Origin: Vallitalea okinawensis
Lineage (GTDB): Bacteria; Bacillota; Clostridia; Lachnospirales; PQDH01
DNA: 64,000 nucleotides
Direction of reading: 5' to 3'
NCBI RefSeq assembly: GCF_002964605.1
Contig: NZ_PQDH01000008.1
Location: 182,902 to 246,901, forward strand
The translations under genes and the position numbers were made by a program. Shown in pieces: positions 48,165-56,650 of this stretch. The notes under the pieces were generated by a model. It was given only the letters and a program-made list of their open reading frames with translations. It did no database searches and was not told the DNA's origin. The number at the start of each line of letters is the position of its first letter. The stretch's first letter is position 1.

Positions 48165-48209
48165 AAAAAAAAAGAAGTAAACTGGATGAATTTCATCCAA
48201 TTTACTTCT
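48165..48209 (-). terminator. efp terminator
   Basis: AGAAGTAAA pairs with TTTACTTCT, extended inward by a TGGATGAA/TTCATCCA stem, with nine Ts on the minus strand. It begins 23 bp after the efp stop codon. Confidence 0.9.
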
Positions 48210-48231
48210 AGTTCTTATTTATATTTTTAAA

Positions 48232-48789
48232 TTATACTCTACCCAAATACTCACCAGTACGTGTATCGATCTTAACTACTGTACCAAGATCAACAAATAA
48301 TGGTACTTGAATTGTTGCACCAGTTTCAACAATTGCAGGTTTTGTAGCTCCTTGAGCAGTATCACCTTTAAAGCCAGGCTCTGTCTCTATAATTTCTAAC
48401 TCAACGAATAGTGGTGGTTCAATACCAAATACCACACTATTATGTGATAGAATTTTAACCATATCATTTTCTTTCACAAACTTTAAAGCATCACCTAATT
48501 GATCAGCATTTATAGCTATTTGATCGTAAGTTTCTACGTCCATAAAGTGGTATAACTCACCATCTGTATATAAATATTGCATATCTTTTCTATCAATATG
48601 TGCTTTTGGCATTTTTTCTTGTGGACGGAAAGTTTTCTCTGTTACTGAACCAGTCTTTAAATTTCTTAATTTAGTTCTTACAAATGCCGCACCTTTACCA
48701 GGCTTAACATGTTGGAATTCTACTATTTGATAAATATTGTTTTCGTACTCGATAGTCAAGCCGTTTTTAAAATCTCCTGCTGAAACCAT
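48232..48789 (-). CDS. efp: Translation elongation factor P
   Basis: EF-P relieves ribosome stalling at polyproline. The 185-aa protein has three beta-barrel domains and the PGKG loop with Lys32, the residue that is modified or acts unmodified depending on the species. The C-terminal [11 protein letters not shown] and [20 protein letters not shown] are conserved. No modification genes (epmA/epmB) are nearby. It precedes spoIIIAA, as in many Clostridia, but ends in its own terminator. Confidence 0.98.
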   Translation of the reverse strand: MVSAGDFKNGLTIEYENNIYQIVEFQHVKPGKGAAFVRTKLRNLKTGSVTEKTFRPQEKMPKAHIDRKDMQYLYTDGELYHFMDVETYDQIAINADQLGDALKFVKENDMVKILSHNSVVFGIEPPLFVELEIIETEPGFKGDTAQGATKPAIVETGATIQVPLFVDLGTVVKIDTRTGEYLGRV

Positions 48790-48939
48790 CTTATATCCTC
48801 CTTTTATTTATACTGAACTAAAACTTCCATATAGTTGTTTAAACATATAAATAGTTCAATATCAAAATTGGTACTTTTTACTGCCTTATTAGCATCCTTT
48901 ATAGTTTAAACTAAAATACTCTATATTTCAAGAAAAATG

Positions 48940-49371
48940 TTAAATATTCTTCAATGCATGTAGTGCTAAAGAGTAGGATTCAAAACTAAATCCACTTATC
49001 TGTCCCATACAACACTCAGCAGTTACAGAAGTCTTTCTAAATTCTTCTCTTGAATGTATATTCGATAAATGTACTTCTATAATTGGTGTTTTTATCGAAG
49101 CCAATGCATCACGTATCGCATAGCTATAGTGAGTGAATGCACCTGGATTAATAATTAATCCATCAACCCCACCATAATAAGCTTGCTGAATAAAATCAAT
49201 TATTTCACCTTCATGATTACTCTGCACGACTCCAACCTCTATCTCAAGTTCTTCACTACGCTTTTTTATATACTCTATCAGTGCTTGATAATCCTTTTTA
49301 CCATAAACATTTTCTTCTCGAATACCTAAAAAATTAATATTTGGACCATTTATCACAAGTATTTTTTTCAT
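48940..49371 (-). CDS. aroQ: 3-dehydroquinate dehydratase, type II
   Basis: Third shikimate-pathway enzyme. The 143-aa protein starts with VINGPNINFLGIREENVYG (catalytic Tyr23) and has QSNHEGEIIDFIQQAY, NPGAFTHYSYAIRDA and EVHLSNIHSREEFR, all type II signatures. It is the last gene of yqeG-aroE-aroK-aroQ. Confidence 0.97.
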   Translation of the reverse strand: MKKILVINGPNINFLGIREENVYGKKDYQALIEYIKKRSEELEIEVGVVQSNHEGEIIDFIQQAYYGGVDGLIINPGAFTHYSYAIRDALASIKTPIIEVHLSNIHSREEFRKTSVTAECCMGQISGFSFESYSLALHALKNI

Positions 49372-49454
49372 AGTTCCTCCTTATGTATACTATCTATGGT
49401 AATGACATAATATTCTTCTGTTGATCCTTTATCACTAAATAAATAATCCACAGA

Positions 49455-49985
49455 TTATGAAATTACCTCCTTTGTCAAACCCAATTCTTCTTGTATACAT
49501 GCAATTATCTCTGGAATGGACTTGCCACTTACATCAACTTGAATATCAGATGCCTTTTCATAAGCTTGATGTCTGGAGTTAAGTAGAGCTTTCATTGTCT
49601 CATAGGGTTGATCGGTTTGCAGTAGTGGTCGGTTATGATCATCTTTTACATTATTATAGATGTGATCACAGTCCGCTCTAAGGTAGATGAGTACTCCATT
49701 ACTTCTAAGCGCTTGAATATTACGCTGATCCGTTATGACACCACCACCTGTTGCAATAACAACATTCTTTTTTTCTGATAACTCTTTAATGGTTTTTACT
49801 TCTTCTGCCCTAAAATACTCCTCCCCCAAATTCATGAATATATATGGGATCGTCTTTTGCTGTTGATGTTCAATGACATTATCACTATCGTAAAAGTCCA
49901 TTTTAAGTAAATAAGCTAAGTCTCTACCGATTGACGATTTTCCGCTCCCCATAAAACCTATCAATACAATATTACGCTTGTTCAT
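49455..49985 (-). CDS. aroK: Shikimate kinase
   Basis: Phosphorylates shikimate at the 3-hydroxyl. The 176-aa protein has the P-loop GFMGSGKSSIG at 10-20, the shikimate-binding DSDN, GEEYFRAEE and ATGGGV motifs, and a LID with RPLL. It abuts aroE with no gap. The final 8 residues are a short extension. Confidence 0.96.
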   Translation of the reverse strand: MNKRNIVLIGFMGSGKSSIGRDLAYLLKMDFYDSDNVIEHQQQKTIPYIFMNLGEEYFRAEEVKTIKELSEKKNVVIATGGGVITDQRNIQALRSNGVLIYLRADCDHIYNNVKDDHNRPLLQTDQPYETMKALLNSRHQAYEKASDIQVDVSGKSIPEIIACIQEELGLTKEVIS

Positions 49986-50849
49986 CTATAATCCCCTCTT
50001 TAAGTAGTTTTTTAATTCCTCATAGATTTTATTCTTTACAGATTTAGTAATATTAACTTCATTCCAAATCTCATAAGATTTAATGCCTTGATAAACCAAC
50101 ATGCCTAACCCATTCAATGTCCTAGCACCATTTTTTTTGCATTTTTTTAGAAACATAGTTTCAGATGGATTATATATAAGGTCAACAGCTATTTGTACTT
50201 TTTTATAGAATTCATCATCCTCAACGATTAGATTATTAACATGAGGGTACATACCAACAGAAGTAGTCTGGATACATAAATCAACCTTTTTTTCTAAAAG
50301 AGGGCTATTGATTGGATAAATTTCAATATCAACTTGATAATACTGCTTAACGAGAAAAGCTAATTCTTCTGCTTTTCTAATTGTACGATTCATTATGATT
50401 ATCTTTTTAGCCCCTCTCGATGCGCATAAAATAGCCACCGCTCTAGACGCACCACCAGCTCCAAGTATAACTACTACTTGATCTTTAATGCTAACACCTT
50501 CATATTCAAGGGACTGAAGTAAACCATCAGCATCTGTATTATAACCTTTGTAACCCTTATCAGTGTATTTTAAGGTGTTTACAGCCCCTATTTGCTTAGC
50601 AATTGGATCAACACTAATTATAGAATCCATTACATTTTCTTTATGAGGGATAGTTACATTCATCCCTATAATACCTAACGCATGCGCTCCCCTTATCGCA
50701 TCATTCAAATTATCTTTGCGAACATGTAAAGGAACATACACTGCATCGTGGTTAAGTTCTTTTATTAATGTATTATGTAATTTGGGTGATAGCGTATGTT
50801 CAATTGGATCGCCTATTACACTAAATACTTTCGTAGATCCTTTAATCAT
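49986..50849 (-). CDS. aroE: Shikimate dehydrogenase
   Basis: Reduces 3-dehydroshikimate with NADPH. The 287-aa protein has the substrate-binding GDPIEHTLSPKLHN, NVTIPHKENV with catalytic Lys, NTDADGLL, the NADP-binding ILGAGGASRAVAI and the C-terminal NGLGMLVYQG segment. It overlaps yqeG by 4 bp (translational coupling). Confidence 0.97.
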   Translation of the reverse strand: MIKGSTKVFSVIGDPIEHTLSPKLHNTLIKELNHDAVYVPLHVRKDNLNDAIRGAHALGIIGMNVTIPHKENVMDSIISVDPIAKQIGAVNTLKYTDKGYKGYNTDADGLLQSLEYEGVSIKDQVVVILGAGGASRAVAILCASRGAKKIIIMNRTIRKAEELAFLVKQYYQVDIEIYPINSPLLEKKVDLCIQTTSVGMYPHVNNLIVEDDEFYKKVQIAVDLIYNPSETMFLKKCKKNGARTLNGLGMLVYQGIKSYEIWNEVNITKSVKNKIYEELKNYLKRGL

Positions 50850-51355
50850 TGGCTATCACCTCTTACTTTTTTCTTATACTTTTTAATAATCTTCCCTTCG
50901 ATACCTCGTTTAATCCATGTGATAAACTCATCTTTTTCTGATATGGGCTCAACCAAGATATTCATCATGCCAGCACGGTTAGCTGCCCAAACATCTGTAA
51001 AAATCTGATCCCCTATCATAACAGTAGACTCCGCATCTGTATTCATAACTTTCATGGCTTTCTTTAAATTCACTGTACCAGGTTTATTAGCGCGAGGGAA
51101 AGCATATACTTTTAACTTTTCATTAAATTTCATAACCCGATCTTTCTTTCCATTAGAAACAAGGCTAATTTTAAATCCTTTTTCTCTTAAAGAAGTGAAA
51201 AGTTCGATGAGTTGGTCATCACTTTCTTTAACAAAATAAGGAACTAATGTATTATCAATATCAAAAATTAACCCCCTAATCCCCTTCTCAAATAAATCTT
51301 CATAGTTAATATCATACACACTACTGACATACTCTGTTGGAAATAGTCTTTTCAT
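50846..51355 (-). CDS. YqeG family HAD phosphatase
   Basis: A 169-aa HAD-superfamily IIIA phosphatase. The nucleophile motif FDIDNTLVPY is at 31-40 (D32, D34), Thr/Ser motif II in ISLVSNG, Lys region, and motif IV GDQIFTDVWAANRAGM. YqeG-type proteins act on phosphatidylglycerophosphate or related phosphates in some species; the substrate here is open. It is the first gene of the aro operon. Basic C-terminus. Confidence 0.93.
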   Translation of the reverse strand: MKRLFPTEYVSSVYDINYEDLFEKGIRGLIFDIDNTLVPYFVKESDDQLIELFTSLREKGFKISLVSNGKKDRVMKFNEKLKVYAFPRANKPGTVNLKKAMKVMNTDAESTVMIGDQIFTDVWAANRAGMMNILVEPISEKDEFITWIKRGIEGKIIKKYKKKVRGDSQ

Positions 51356-51445
51356 AATTCACCTCTATATAATTCTTATAATCTAATTATAATTTTGCTC
51401 TCATAATACCTTATAAACTAATTTTTTTCTTCTCACTTAAATAAG

Positions 51446-51471
51446 AATGATAATTGTTAATTTTTATCATT
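51446..51471. promoter_or_regulatory. Perfect palindrome at the aro operon start site
   Basis: AATGATAA (51,446-51,453) and TTATCATT (51,464-51,471) separated by 10 bp. It lies just downstream of the aro -10 (51,478-51,483), where a bound repressor would block transcription. The arm spacing does not match a Fur box. Confidence 0.5.
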
Positions 51472-51477
51472 AAGGAA

Positions 51478-51506
51478 ATTATACTACAGAAATTGTTTCA
51501 CCTCAA
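51478..51506 (-). promoter_or_regulatory. Sigma-A-type promoter of yqeG-aroE-aroK-aroQ
   Basis: Minus-strand TTGAGG (51,501-51,506), 17-nt spacer, perfect TATAAT (51,478-51,483). Confidence 0.65.
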
Positions 51507-51547
51507 CACGATAATCCATTTTTTCATGTTAATCTCTACCCATAATA

Positions 51548-51576
51548 TTGTACTATGGAAATATTTGTACTATAAT
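51548..51576 (+). promoter_or_regulatory. Sigma-A-type promoter of the YcxB-like gene
   Basis: TTGTAC (51,548-51,553), 17-nt spacer, perfect TATAAT (51,571-51,576). The leader to the gene at 51,754 is about 170 nt without recognisable riboswitch. Confidence 0.65.
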
Positions 51577-51753
51577 TATTATAACTACCAGTGATACTAT
51601 ATAAGTTGAATTAGTTAATTGTTATTAGCACAGCAATTACTGAGAACTATTCACCTTATAAACAAAGGAATATATATAGAACTAAAGAATAACATTCGCA
51701 ATATTTCGTTCAATATATATAGTTGATTCAAGTCCCTTTAGGAGGTTTAAGCA

Positions 51754-52272
51754 ATGCTTTGCAAAGTTATACAATTAACTAAAAAAGACTTATTTCAATT
51801 TAACAAGAGCCATTTTAGGAGAAATCTAAAACGTAGAATTATAACTAGTATCTTGATGAGCTTGTTTTTCCTATGCTTTTTATCAGGGTTAATATTTTAT
51901 TTCCTTACACAGAAGGATATATTACTTGTTATCAGTATCATAGGATTTATACTACTATTACTCCATAGCTTAATACCATATACCTATAAACTAATTTTAC
52001 ATATCGTTTATAGAAAAGATAAGTTTTTAAAGGAAGAATTAACCTATCATATATCTGATGAGGGTATACGTATAGCAAGTAAGTCTGCTACTAAAATGCT
52101 ACCTTGGGACTATATCTATAATATTCACATCAACAAGGATTATTTTATATTTTACATAAGTAAGCAAAAAGCATTTATATTGCCAAGGCGATATCTCAAT
52201 AAGGAAGAAACGAAGCATCTACTGGATTATATTTTACATTATATCCATGATGATAAAATTGATGCATCGTAA
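51754..52272 (+). CDS. YcxB-like membrane protein
   Basis: A 172-aa protein with two central membrane helices (about 28-52 and 56-80) and a C-terminal YcxB-type domain: the ELTYHISDEGIRIAS strand, then the conserved LPWDYIYNIHINKDYFIFYIS and FILPRRYLNKEE. The family is widespread in Firmicutes and of unknown function. ATG 51,754 follows AGGAGG by 8 nt. It is followed by the C39-like gene on the same strand after a 67-bp gap. Confidence 0.85.
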   Translation: MLCKVIQLTKKDLFQFNKSHFRRNLKRRIITSILMSLFFLCFLSGLIFYFLTQKDILLVISIIGFILLLLHSLIPYTYKLILHIVYRKDKFLKEELTYHISDEGIRIASKSATKMLPWDYIYNIHINKDYFIFYISKQKAFILPRRYLNKEETKHLLDYILHYIHDDKIDAS

Positions 52273-52329
52273 ACAATTGCGACATATGTTTTAACTTAAG
52301 TATATTAGTCCTACCATCTTCATATAATG

Positions 52330-52464
52330 CTAGTGCACCATGATCTATAATAAGTATGCATATATTGATTATAATAATATTCTTTCTTTTCTTAAGAAAG
52401 ATAATGTAATACATACATCTAGAAACAATGTATGTGTATTTAGTCGTCATGGTGCACTAGGAGG
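52330..52464 (+). promoter_or_regulatory. Long-range inverted repeat ending on a Shine-Dalgarno sequence
   Basis: A perfect 14-base pair of arms: CTAGTGCACCATGA (52,330-52,343) and TCATGGTGCACTAG (52,447-52,460), 103 nt apart. The right arm shares its last two bases with AGGAGG (52,459-52,464). The loop contains ATACATACAT/ATGTATGTGTAT and CTTTTCTTAAGAAAG stems. In RNA this would fold into a branched leader directly before the translation start of the C39-like gene. Confidence 0.6.
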
Positions 52465-53239
52465 TGGTATTATATACATTGTTCAGATTAACTTATCTAA
52501 AAAAAGAGTCTTACTTTCTCAAATATCTCTTCTTATCATACTCTGCTTGCTCACTTTTATTCAGCTAAAGTATATTAATTTTCTTAAAACTAATAATACT
52601 CCCCAACCAGTTCATGAAGTATTAGATGTACCTCTTATACCACAGCTTCCTAACTTACCTACTGGTTGTGAGGCAACATCTACAGCAATGCTTCTTCAGT
52701 GGGCAGATCTAGATGTTTCTAAAGAGGAAGTGGCTTTACTTTTACCTAAGAGTAAAATTCCTCATAGACATAATGGTCAGCTTTATGCAGCTAATCCTAA
52801 TACATCCTTTATTGGCGACCCTTATTCTGTCGAAGGATATGGGGTATTTCACCAACCTATAACTGATTTGATCAATTTTTATCTTCCTGGATTAGCAGTT
52901 GATATGACCGGATGTACTTTTGAGGATTTATTGGCAGTCATTGATAGCGGTAGACCAATTATTGTCTGGACAACGATCGGGATGAAGCAACCAAGAATCA
53001 GTAAAACATGGTATGACCCTAATGGCAATGAAGTTCAGTGGAAAACTCCTCAACATTCAGTTCTATTAATGGGTTATACCTCTTCACATGTCATCTTCCA
53101 CGATCCTTGGACAGGTAAGAAGGAATATTGCAAAAGTTCTTCCTTCAAAAAAATTTGGGTAGAAATGGGACGTCAAGCTGTAACTCTAACGCATAATCAA
53201 TATAAATATGATAATGAAAATAAAGCTACCAATAATTAA
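52340..53239 (+). CDS. C39-like family peptidase, membrane-anchored or secreted
   Basis: A papain-fold C39_2-type protein. A hydrophobic segment (ISLLIILCLLTFIQL) acts as signal or anchor; after it comes LDVPLIPQLPNLPTGCEATS with the catalytic Cys, QHSVLLMGYTSSHVIFHDPW with His and Asp, and a WYDPNGNEVQWK stretch. Family members are extracellular peptidases, sometimes of cell-wall or toxin type; no ABC partner is present. The longest frame starts at ATG 52,340, within the left arm of an inverted repeat and without a binding site. The good site AGGAGG at 52,459 is followed only by ATT/ATA codons in frame (52,469, 52,472), so the real start may be about 44 codons later. Confidence 0.82.
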   Translation: MIYNKYAYIDYNNILSFLKKDNVIHTSRNNVCVFSRHGALGGGIIYIVQINLSKKRVLLSQISLLIILCLLTFIQLKYINFLKTNNTPQPVHEVLDVPLIPQLPNLPTGCEATSTAMLLQWADLDVSKEEVALLLPKSKIPHRHNGQLYAANPNTSFIGDPYSVEGYGVFHQPITDLINFYLPGLAVDMTGCTFEDLLAVIDSGRPIIVWTTIGMKQPRISKTWYDPNGNEVQWKTPQHSVLLMGYTSSHVIFHDPWTGKKEYCKSSSFKKIWVEMGRQAVTLTHNQYKYDNENKATNN

Positions 53240-53252
53240 TCTGGTAGCTTTA
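53222..53252 (+). terminator. Bidirectional terminator between the C39-like gene and the Csp-like protease gene
   Basis: AAAGCTACCA (53,222-53,231) pairs with TGGTAGCTTT (53,242-53,251) around a 10-nt loop; the C39 stop codon lies in the loop. Convergent genes share it. Confidence 0.75.
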
Positions 53253-53262
53253 CTTCGCTTTC

Positions 53263-54978
53263 CTAAAACAGTTTTTTAAAGGTACTCATTAGATCCAGCT
53301 GACCGTAGCCCCATTCTTGATTAGGATAAACCACTCCATTTCTCTTCTTTGCCCCTCTTGCAAGATATGTTCTTAATGCCACAGTATTAATGGTTGGATT
53401 ATTACCTTTAATAATTCCCCATTCCAACAAGATTGCACTTGCACCAGCAGTTATTGCCGCACTTATGCTGGTACCAGACCTCTTAACATATTCACCATTA
53501 GGATAGGGTCCGATAACATTAACTCCAGGTGCTACAATATCAGGTTTCACTCTATCGTCTCTCGTAAAACCTCTGCCAGATGGTAAATAGATGCTAGTCG
53601 TTTTTTCATTATATGCCCCAACTGTAATAATACCACTATTTGAAGAAGGATTAACTATGGTTACATCAGGATCAGGTTTTAGAAATGAAGTGCCCTCATC
53701 AATAAAGCCTCTGATAGGTAAGTATATATCAAATTCTCCTACAATAACAATATTTCCATGAACAACTAGAGTCCATATACCTGGTAAAATATGTTCAATC
53801 CTAACAACTATTAATTCATCCATTGTTCTTTCTTCGATTAGATCGTACCGAATATGAACAATAGTCTTTACTGTTGGTATAATGTAGCTCTGCCAAATGT
53901 TTTCCTTAAATGGTATGGGGCCAGTAGAAAAACCACTGGGAGTTATCAGTTCAATACTGACTTGGTCTGGTAATGGACTCCATATACTAAAATTAATGCC
54001 TCTTTCACTTTCCGCTATGTTTAAATCAACATTGATGCGTTCTTTATCTTTCTTAAAGATACCATGATAATGATGACCTGAATTTGCTTCATTACCAGCA
54101 ACACTAACAATGACTACCCCATATGAAGTGCCTTCCTTAGCCATAATCTGTTCTTTATAAGTAGAACCATTATGCGGACCTGCATTAGATTCTAATGCAT
54201 TAAGTACAACTATTGGCTTATTTAGCTCTTTCGATTTATCTAAAACATATTTTAAACCTAAAGACATGTCATTTCCTTGGAATGCAATTGCATCTTCATT
54301 TATTTGATAAAAGTCCTTTAAATATTTTTTTGCTGGTTTTAACTTAACTATAATAAGATCTGCACCTGGAGCAGCACCTTGAAATCCTACTTGTAAATTT
54401 GCTTTCCCTGCAGCTAAACCTGCCAGCAAGGTACCATGACCAATTGCATCAGTAGAAGGTACTATGGATAATGGATTATCGGATTTGAGTGCTTCGTTGA
54501 TTTGAAGGTTTGTGTATTCAGCACCATAAAGAAAATCCATAGGTGGATTTCCTTCTACAGTTTGATCCCATATACTCATAATCTTACTTGTATTATCATC
54601 ATTAATGAATGCTTCATGGGTATAATCAATACCTGTATCGATAATCGCTACAATGACACCATTTCCAGTTAAATCAAGAGCTTTATTATTAATAATTGGA
54701 GTTATTCCTGCAGAATCAAGACTACTCATACTAGAAAGACCAAATAAGACGGGTAGAGATACATAATCACTATTTGAATAAAACTCGACACCTTCTTCAG
54801 GTTCCACCTTAAAATAAGCTATCCCCCATCCTCCTAAGGCTACCTGAAAACACTCTGCTCCTATCTCTTCAGTTAGTTTTTGGAGGTCTTCATCTACCCT
54901 ATACCAAACATCAACGTAATTATCCGATGTGATGATTCGGTGACAATTTAGATCTTCAACAATATTTTCTTGTCGCAA
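53263..54978 (-). CDS. Csp-like subtilisin-family (S8) serine protease
   Basis: A 571-aa protein resembling clostridial Csp germination proteases, which activate the cortex hydrolase SleC. No signal peptide is seen, a prodomain-like N-terminus (1-95) precedes the S8 domain. The catalytic triad is complete: D114 in AIIDTGIDYTH, H181 in GHGTLLAGLAAG and S504 in GTSISAA, with N296 in VSVAGNEANSGHHYHG. A beta jelly-roll insertion lies between about 310 and 440, as in CspB. An intact triad points to a CspB-type active protease rather than a CspC/CspA pseudoprotease. It is transcribed alone; no sleC is nearby. Confidence 0.87.
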   Translation of the reverse strand: MRQENIVEDLNCHRIITSDNYVDVWYRVDEDLQKLTEEIGAECFQVALGGWGIAYFKVEPEEGVEFYSNSDYVSLPVLFGLSSMSSLDSAGITPIINNKALDLTGNGVIVAIIDTGIDYTHEAFINDDNTSKIMSIWDQTVEGNPPMDFLYGAEYTNLQINEALKSDNPLSIVPSTDAIGHGTLLAGLAAGKANLQVGFQGAAPGADLIIVKLKPAKKYLKDFYQINEDAIAFQGNDMSLGLKYVLDKSKELNKPIVVLNALESNAGPHNGSTYKEQIMAKEGTSYGVVIVSVAGNEANSGHHYHGIFKKDKERINVDLNIAESERGINFSIWSPLPDQVSIELITPSGFSTGPIPFKENIWQSYIIPTVKTIVHIRYDLIEERTMDELIVVRIEHILPGIWTLVVHGNIVIVGEFDIYLPIRGFIDEGTSFLKPDPDVTIVNPSSNSGIITVGAYNEKTTSIYLPSGRGFTRDDRVKPDIVAPGVNVIGPYPNGEYVKRSGTSISAAITAGASAILLEWGIIKGNNPTINTVALRTYLARGAKKRNGVVYPNQEWGYGQLDLMSTFKKLF

Positions 54979-55081
54979 GTTAATCCCCCCATGTTACTTA
55001 TTTATGATGTCCATTTAATATAAGCTATGATGATGGGTACATGCAATATACTTGAAAACAATGAAAATGGTAGTAACCGTC

Positions 55082-56386
55082 CTAGATATCAAGAGAATTT
55101 TCTATATCATTTGCTTTCTTAAGATAGTTATAAGCGCTTTCAAATTCTCTTAGATTAAAATAGAGATTACTAATACTTTTATAGGCGAAAGTATGATAAA
55201 CAGAATATTGGAAGCCTTCTAACTTATCAATTGCAATTTGCATTTCTATCAAAGCCTCTTCATTTCTATCAAGCTTAACCAATGTAAGTCCATGATAAAT
55301 CTTTGCTGACCATAAAAATAGATAATCGAAATTGAGTAGACCTTCATTATTGTAATGGATATCTTCAAACAATTGCAGTGCACTCTCATATTCTTCTAAA
55401 AGGTACAAAGCTTTTGCCTTTTCTATAACATAGAATGAATATAGGTCTTTCCTCAATTGTCTCTCCTTAAGATTACCTAAATAATTAAGAGCTCTGTCAG
55501 GATTATTTTTTAGATTTTCATATTCTGCATAATTGATATAAATAATTGCTAGACTTAATTTGTTTTCTGTAAACTGTGCAAACTGTTCAGCTTTTTTAAT
55601 GTTATACACAAACTCATCATAATTTCTTAAAACGAGATTGATCGAAGCTGCTGTCTGATACAAATGATCACATTTATAATAAATATTCTTTTCTTTAGAT
55701 AATGAAATAGCCTGCTTTAAATGGATAAGAGCATCATTAAGTTCTCCTGACCCAGCACATATAATCGTCTTAAGGTATATTAAGTTAATCTCGAAAAAAT
55801 AGTCTTTGGTAATTGATAACTGGTATATCTCAACAGCCTCATTTATAATAGTTGTACACGATTGATAATCAAAGGCATTGATATATCTATTCGCCTTTTC
55901 CATATATGCCATCGCTGCATCAGAATACAATTGACCCTTTAGATATATTTCGATGGCTTTATCAATTTCTTTTTCACTATCATCATATTTATTAAGATGG
56001 GTTAAGCATTCTCCTATTTTATAATGAATATCTCCACATAACTTATCATTCTTAGTAAAACTTAAATTGGTTAGTAAATCATATAATGCATTTTTAGCTT
56101 CCTCATATCGAAACTCATCCATAATCAAATTAATTTCTTTAACTCTTTTCATTGTGCTTTCTTGTGAAAAACCATCTAAATTCTCTCTTTCCTCTTCTAA
56201 AAAATATGCTACTGGTTTATTCAATTTATTCGCTATTATCTTAAGGCTTCTCATTGATGGAGTCGCAATATTATTTTCAATTTGACTTAACATGCTTTTT
56301 GTCATATCTTTTCCAGCCACCTCTGACTGTGTAACTTTAAGTTCTTTTCTTAACTCTTTTATTTTTTCACCAATAGTTTTAGGCAT
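55082..56386 (-). CDS. XRE-family regulator with TPR repeats
   Basis: A 434-aa cytoplasmic regulator. A helix-turn-helix domain (about 1-65; VTQSEVAGKDMTKSMLSQIENNIATPS) is followed by about eight TPR-type helical repeats (85-434). This layout is that of RNPP/Rgg-like or PlcR-like peptide-sensing regulators and of many orphan XRE-TPR proteins. I use ATG 56,386, 5 nt after GGAGGG; seven upstream codons in frame lack a site. It is divergent from the alpha/beta hydrolase gene, and repeated AGTTAA motifs lie between them, so it probably controls both. Confidence 0.88.
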   Translation of the reverse strand: MPKTIGEKIKELRKELKVTQSEVAGKDMTKSMLSQIENNIATPSMRSLKIIANKLNKPVAYFLEEERENLDGFSQESTMKRVKEINLIMDEFRYEEAKNALYDLLTNLSFTKNDKLCGDIHYKIGECLTHLNKYDDSEKEIDKAIEIYLKGQLYSDAAMAYMEKANRYINAFDYQSCTTIINEAVEIYQLSITKDYFFEINLIYLKTIICAGSGELNDALIHLKQAISLSKEKNIYYKCDHLYQTAASINLVLRNYDEFVYNIKKAEQFAQFTENKLSLAIIYINYAEYENLKNNPDRALNYLGNLKERQLRKDLYSFYVIEKAKALYLLEEYESALQLFEDIHYNNEGLLNFDYLFLWSAKIYHGLTLVKLDRNEEALIEMQIAIDKLEGFQYSVYHTFAYKSISNLYFNLREFESAYNYLKKANDIENSLDI

Positions 56387-56443
56387 TAAAACCCTCCAAA
56401 AGTTCAATATAAATTAATTTCTATAAAGTTAACTACTCATTTT

Positions 56444-56472
56444 ATTATAATATAAATAAAATAGAATCACAA
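56444..56472 (-). promoter_or_regulatory. Sigma-A-type promoter of the XRE-TPR gene
   Basis: Minus-strand TTGTGA (56,467-56,472), 17-nt spacer, perfect TATAAT (56,444-56,449). Confidence 0.65.
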
Positions 56473-56515
56473 TAATGAGTATATTTACATTAGTTAAATT
56501 TATTTTAACTTACAA

Positions 56516-56544
56516 TTGACATGATAGCACTTAAAAGATATACT
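56516..56544 (+). promoter_or_regulatory. Sigma-A-type promoter of the alpha/beta hydrolase gene
   Basis: Perfect TTGACA (56,516-56,521), 17-nt spacer, TATACT (56,539-56,544). It is divergent from the XRE promoter. Confidence 0.75.
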
Positions 56545-56650
56545 ATATTAATAAAGTTTAATTATATTTAACTTTATTTTTCAAGACCATAATCAGTTGT
56601 ATGAGTAGTACTAGATTTAATTACACTATAAATTTCAAGGAGGTAAAAAA

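Larger units (their letters stand above)
56427..56574. promoter_or_regulatory. Repeated AGTTAA motif in the XRE-hydrolase intergenic region
   Basis: AGTTAA or its complement occurs at 56,427-56,432, 56,492-56,498, 56,504-56,510, 56,554-56,561 (variant AAGTTTAA) and 56,567-56,574. The last two pairs form inverted repeats. One copy is downstream of the XRE -10, one pair just upstream of the hydrolase -35, one pair downstream of its -10. This is operator-like placement. Confidence 0.5.

Noticed and set aside
51446..51471. Fur box at the aro promoter
   Set aside because: The arms TGATAA/TTATCA are Fur-like, but the 10-base gap does not fit the 7-1-7 arrangement; kept only as an unassigned palindrome.
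52196..52450. 84-codon minus-strand ORF over the leader of the C39-like gene
   Set aside because: It has no binding site or family pattern and arises from the AT-rich inverted-repeat leader.
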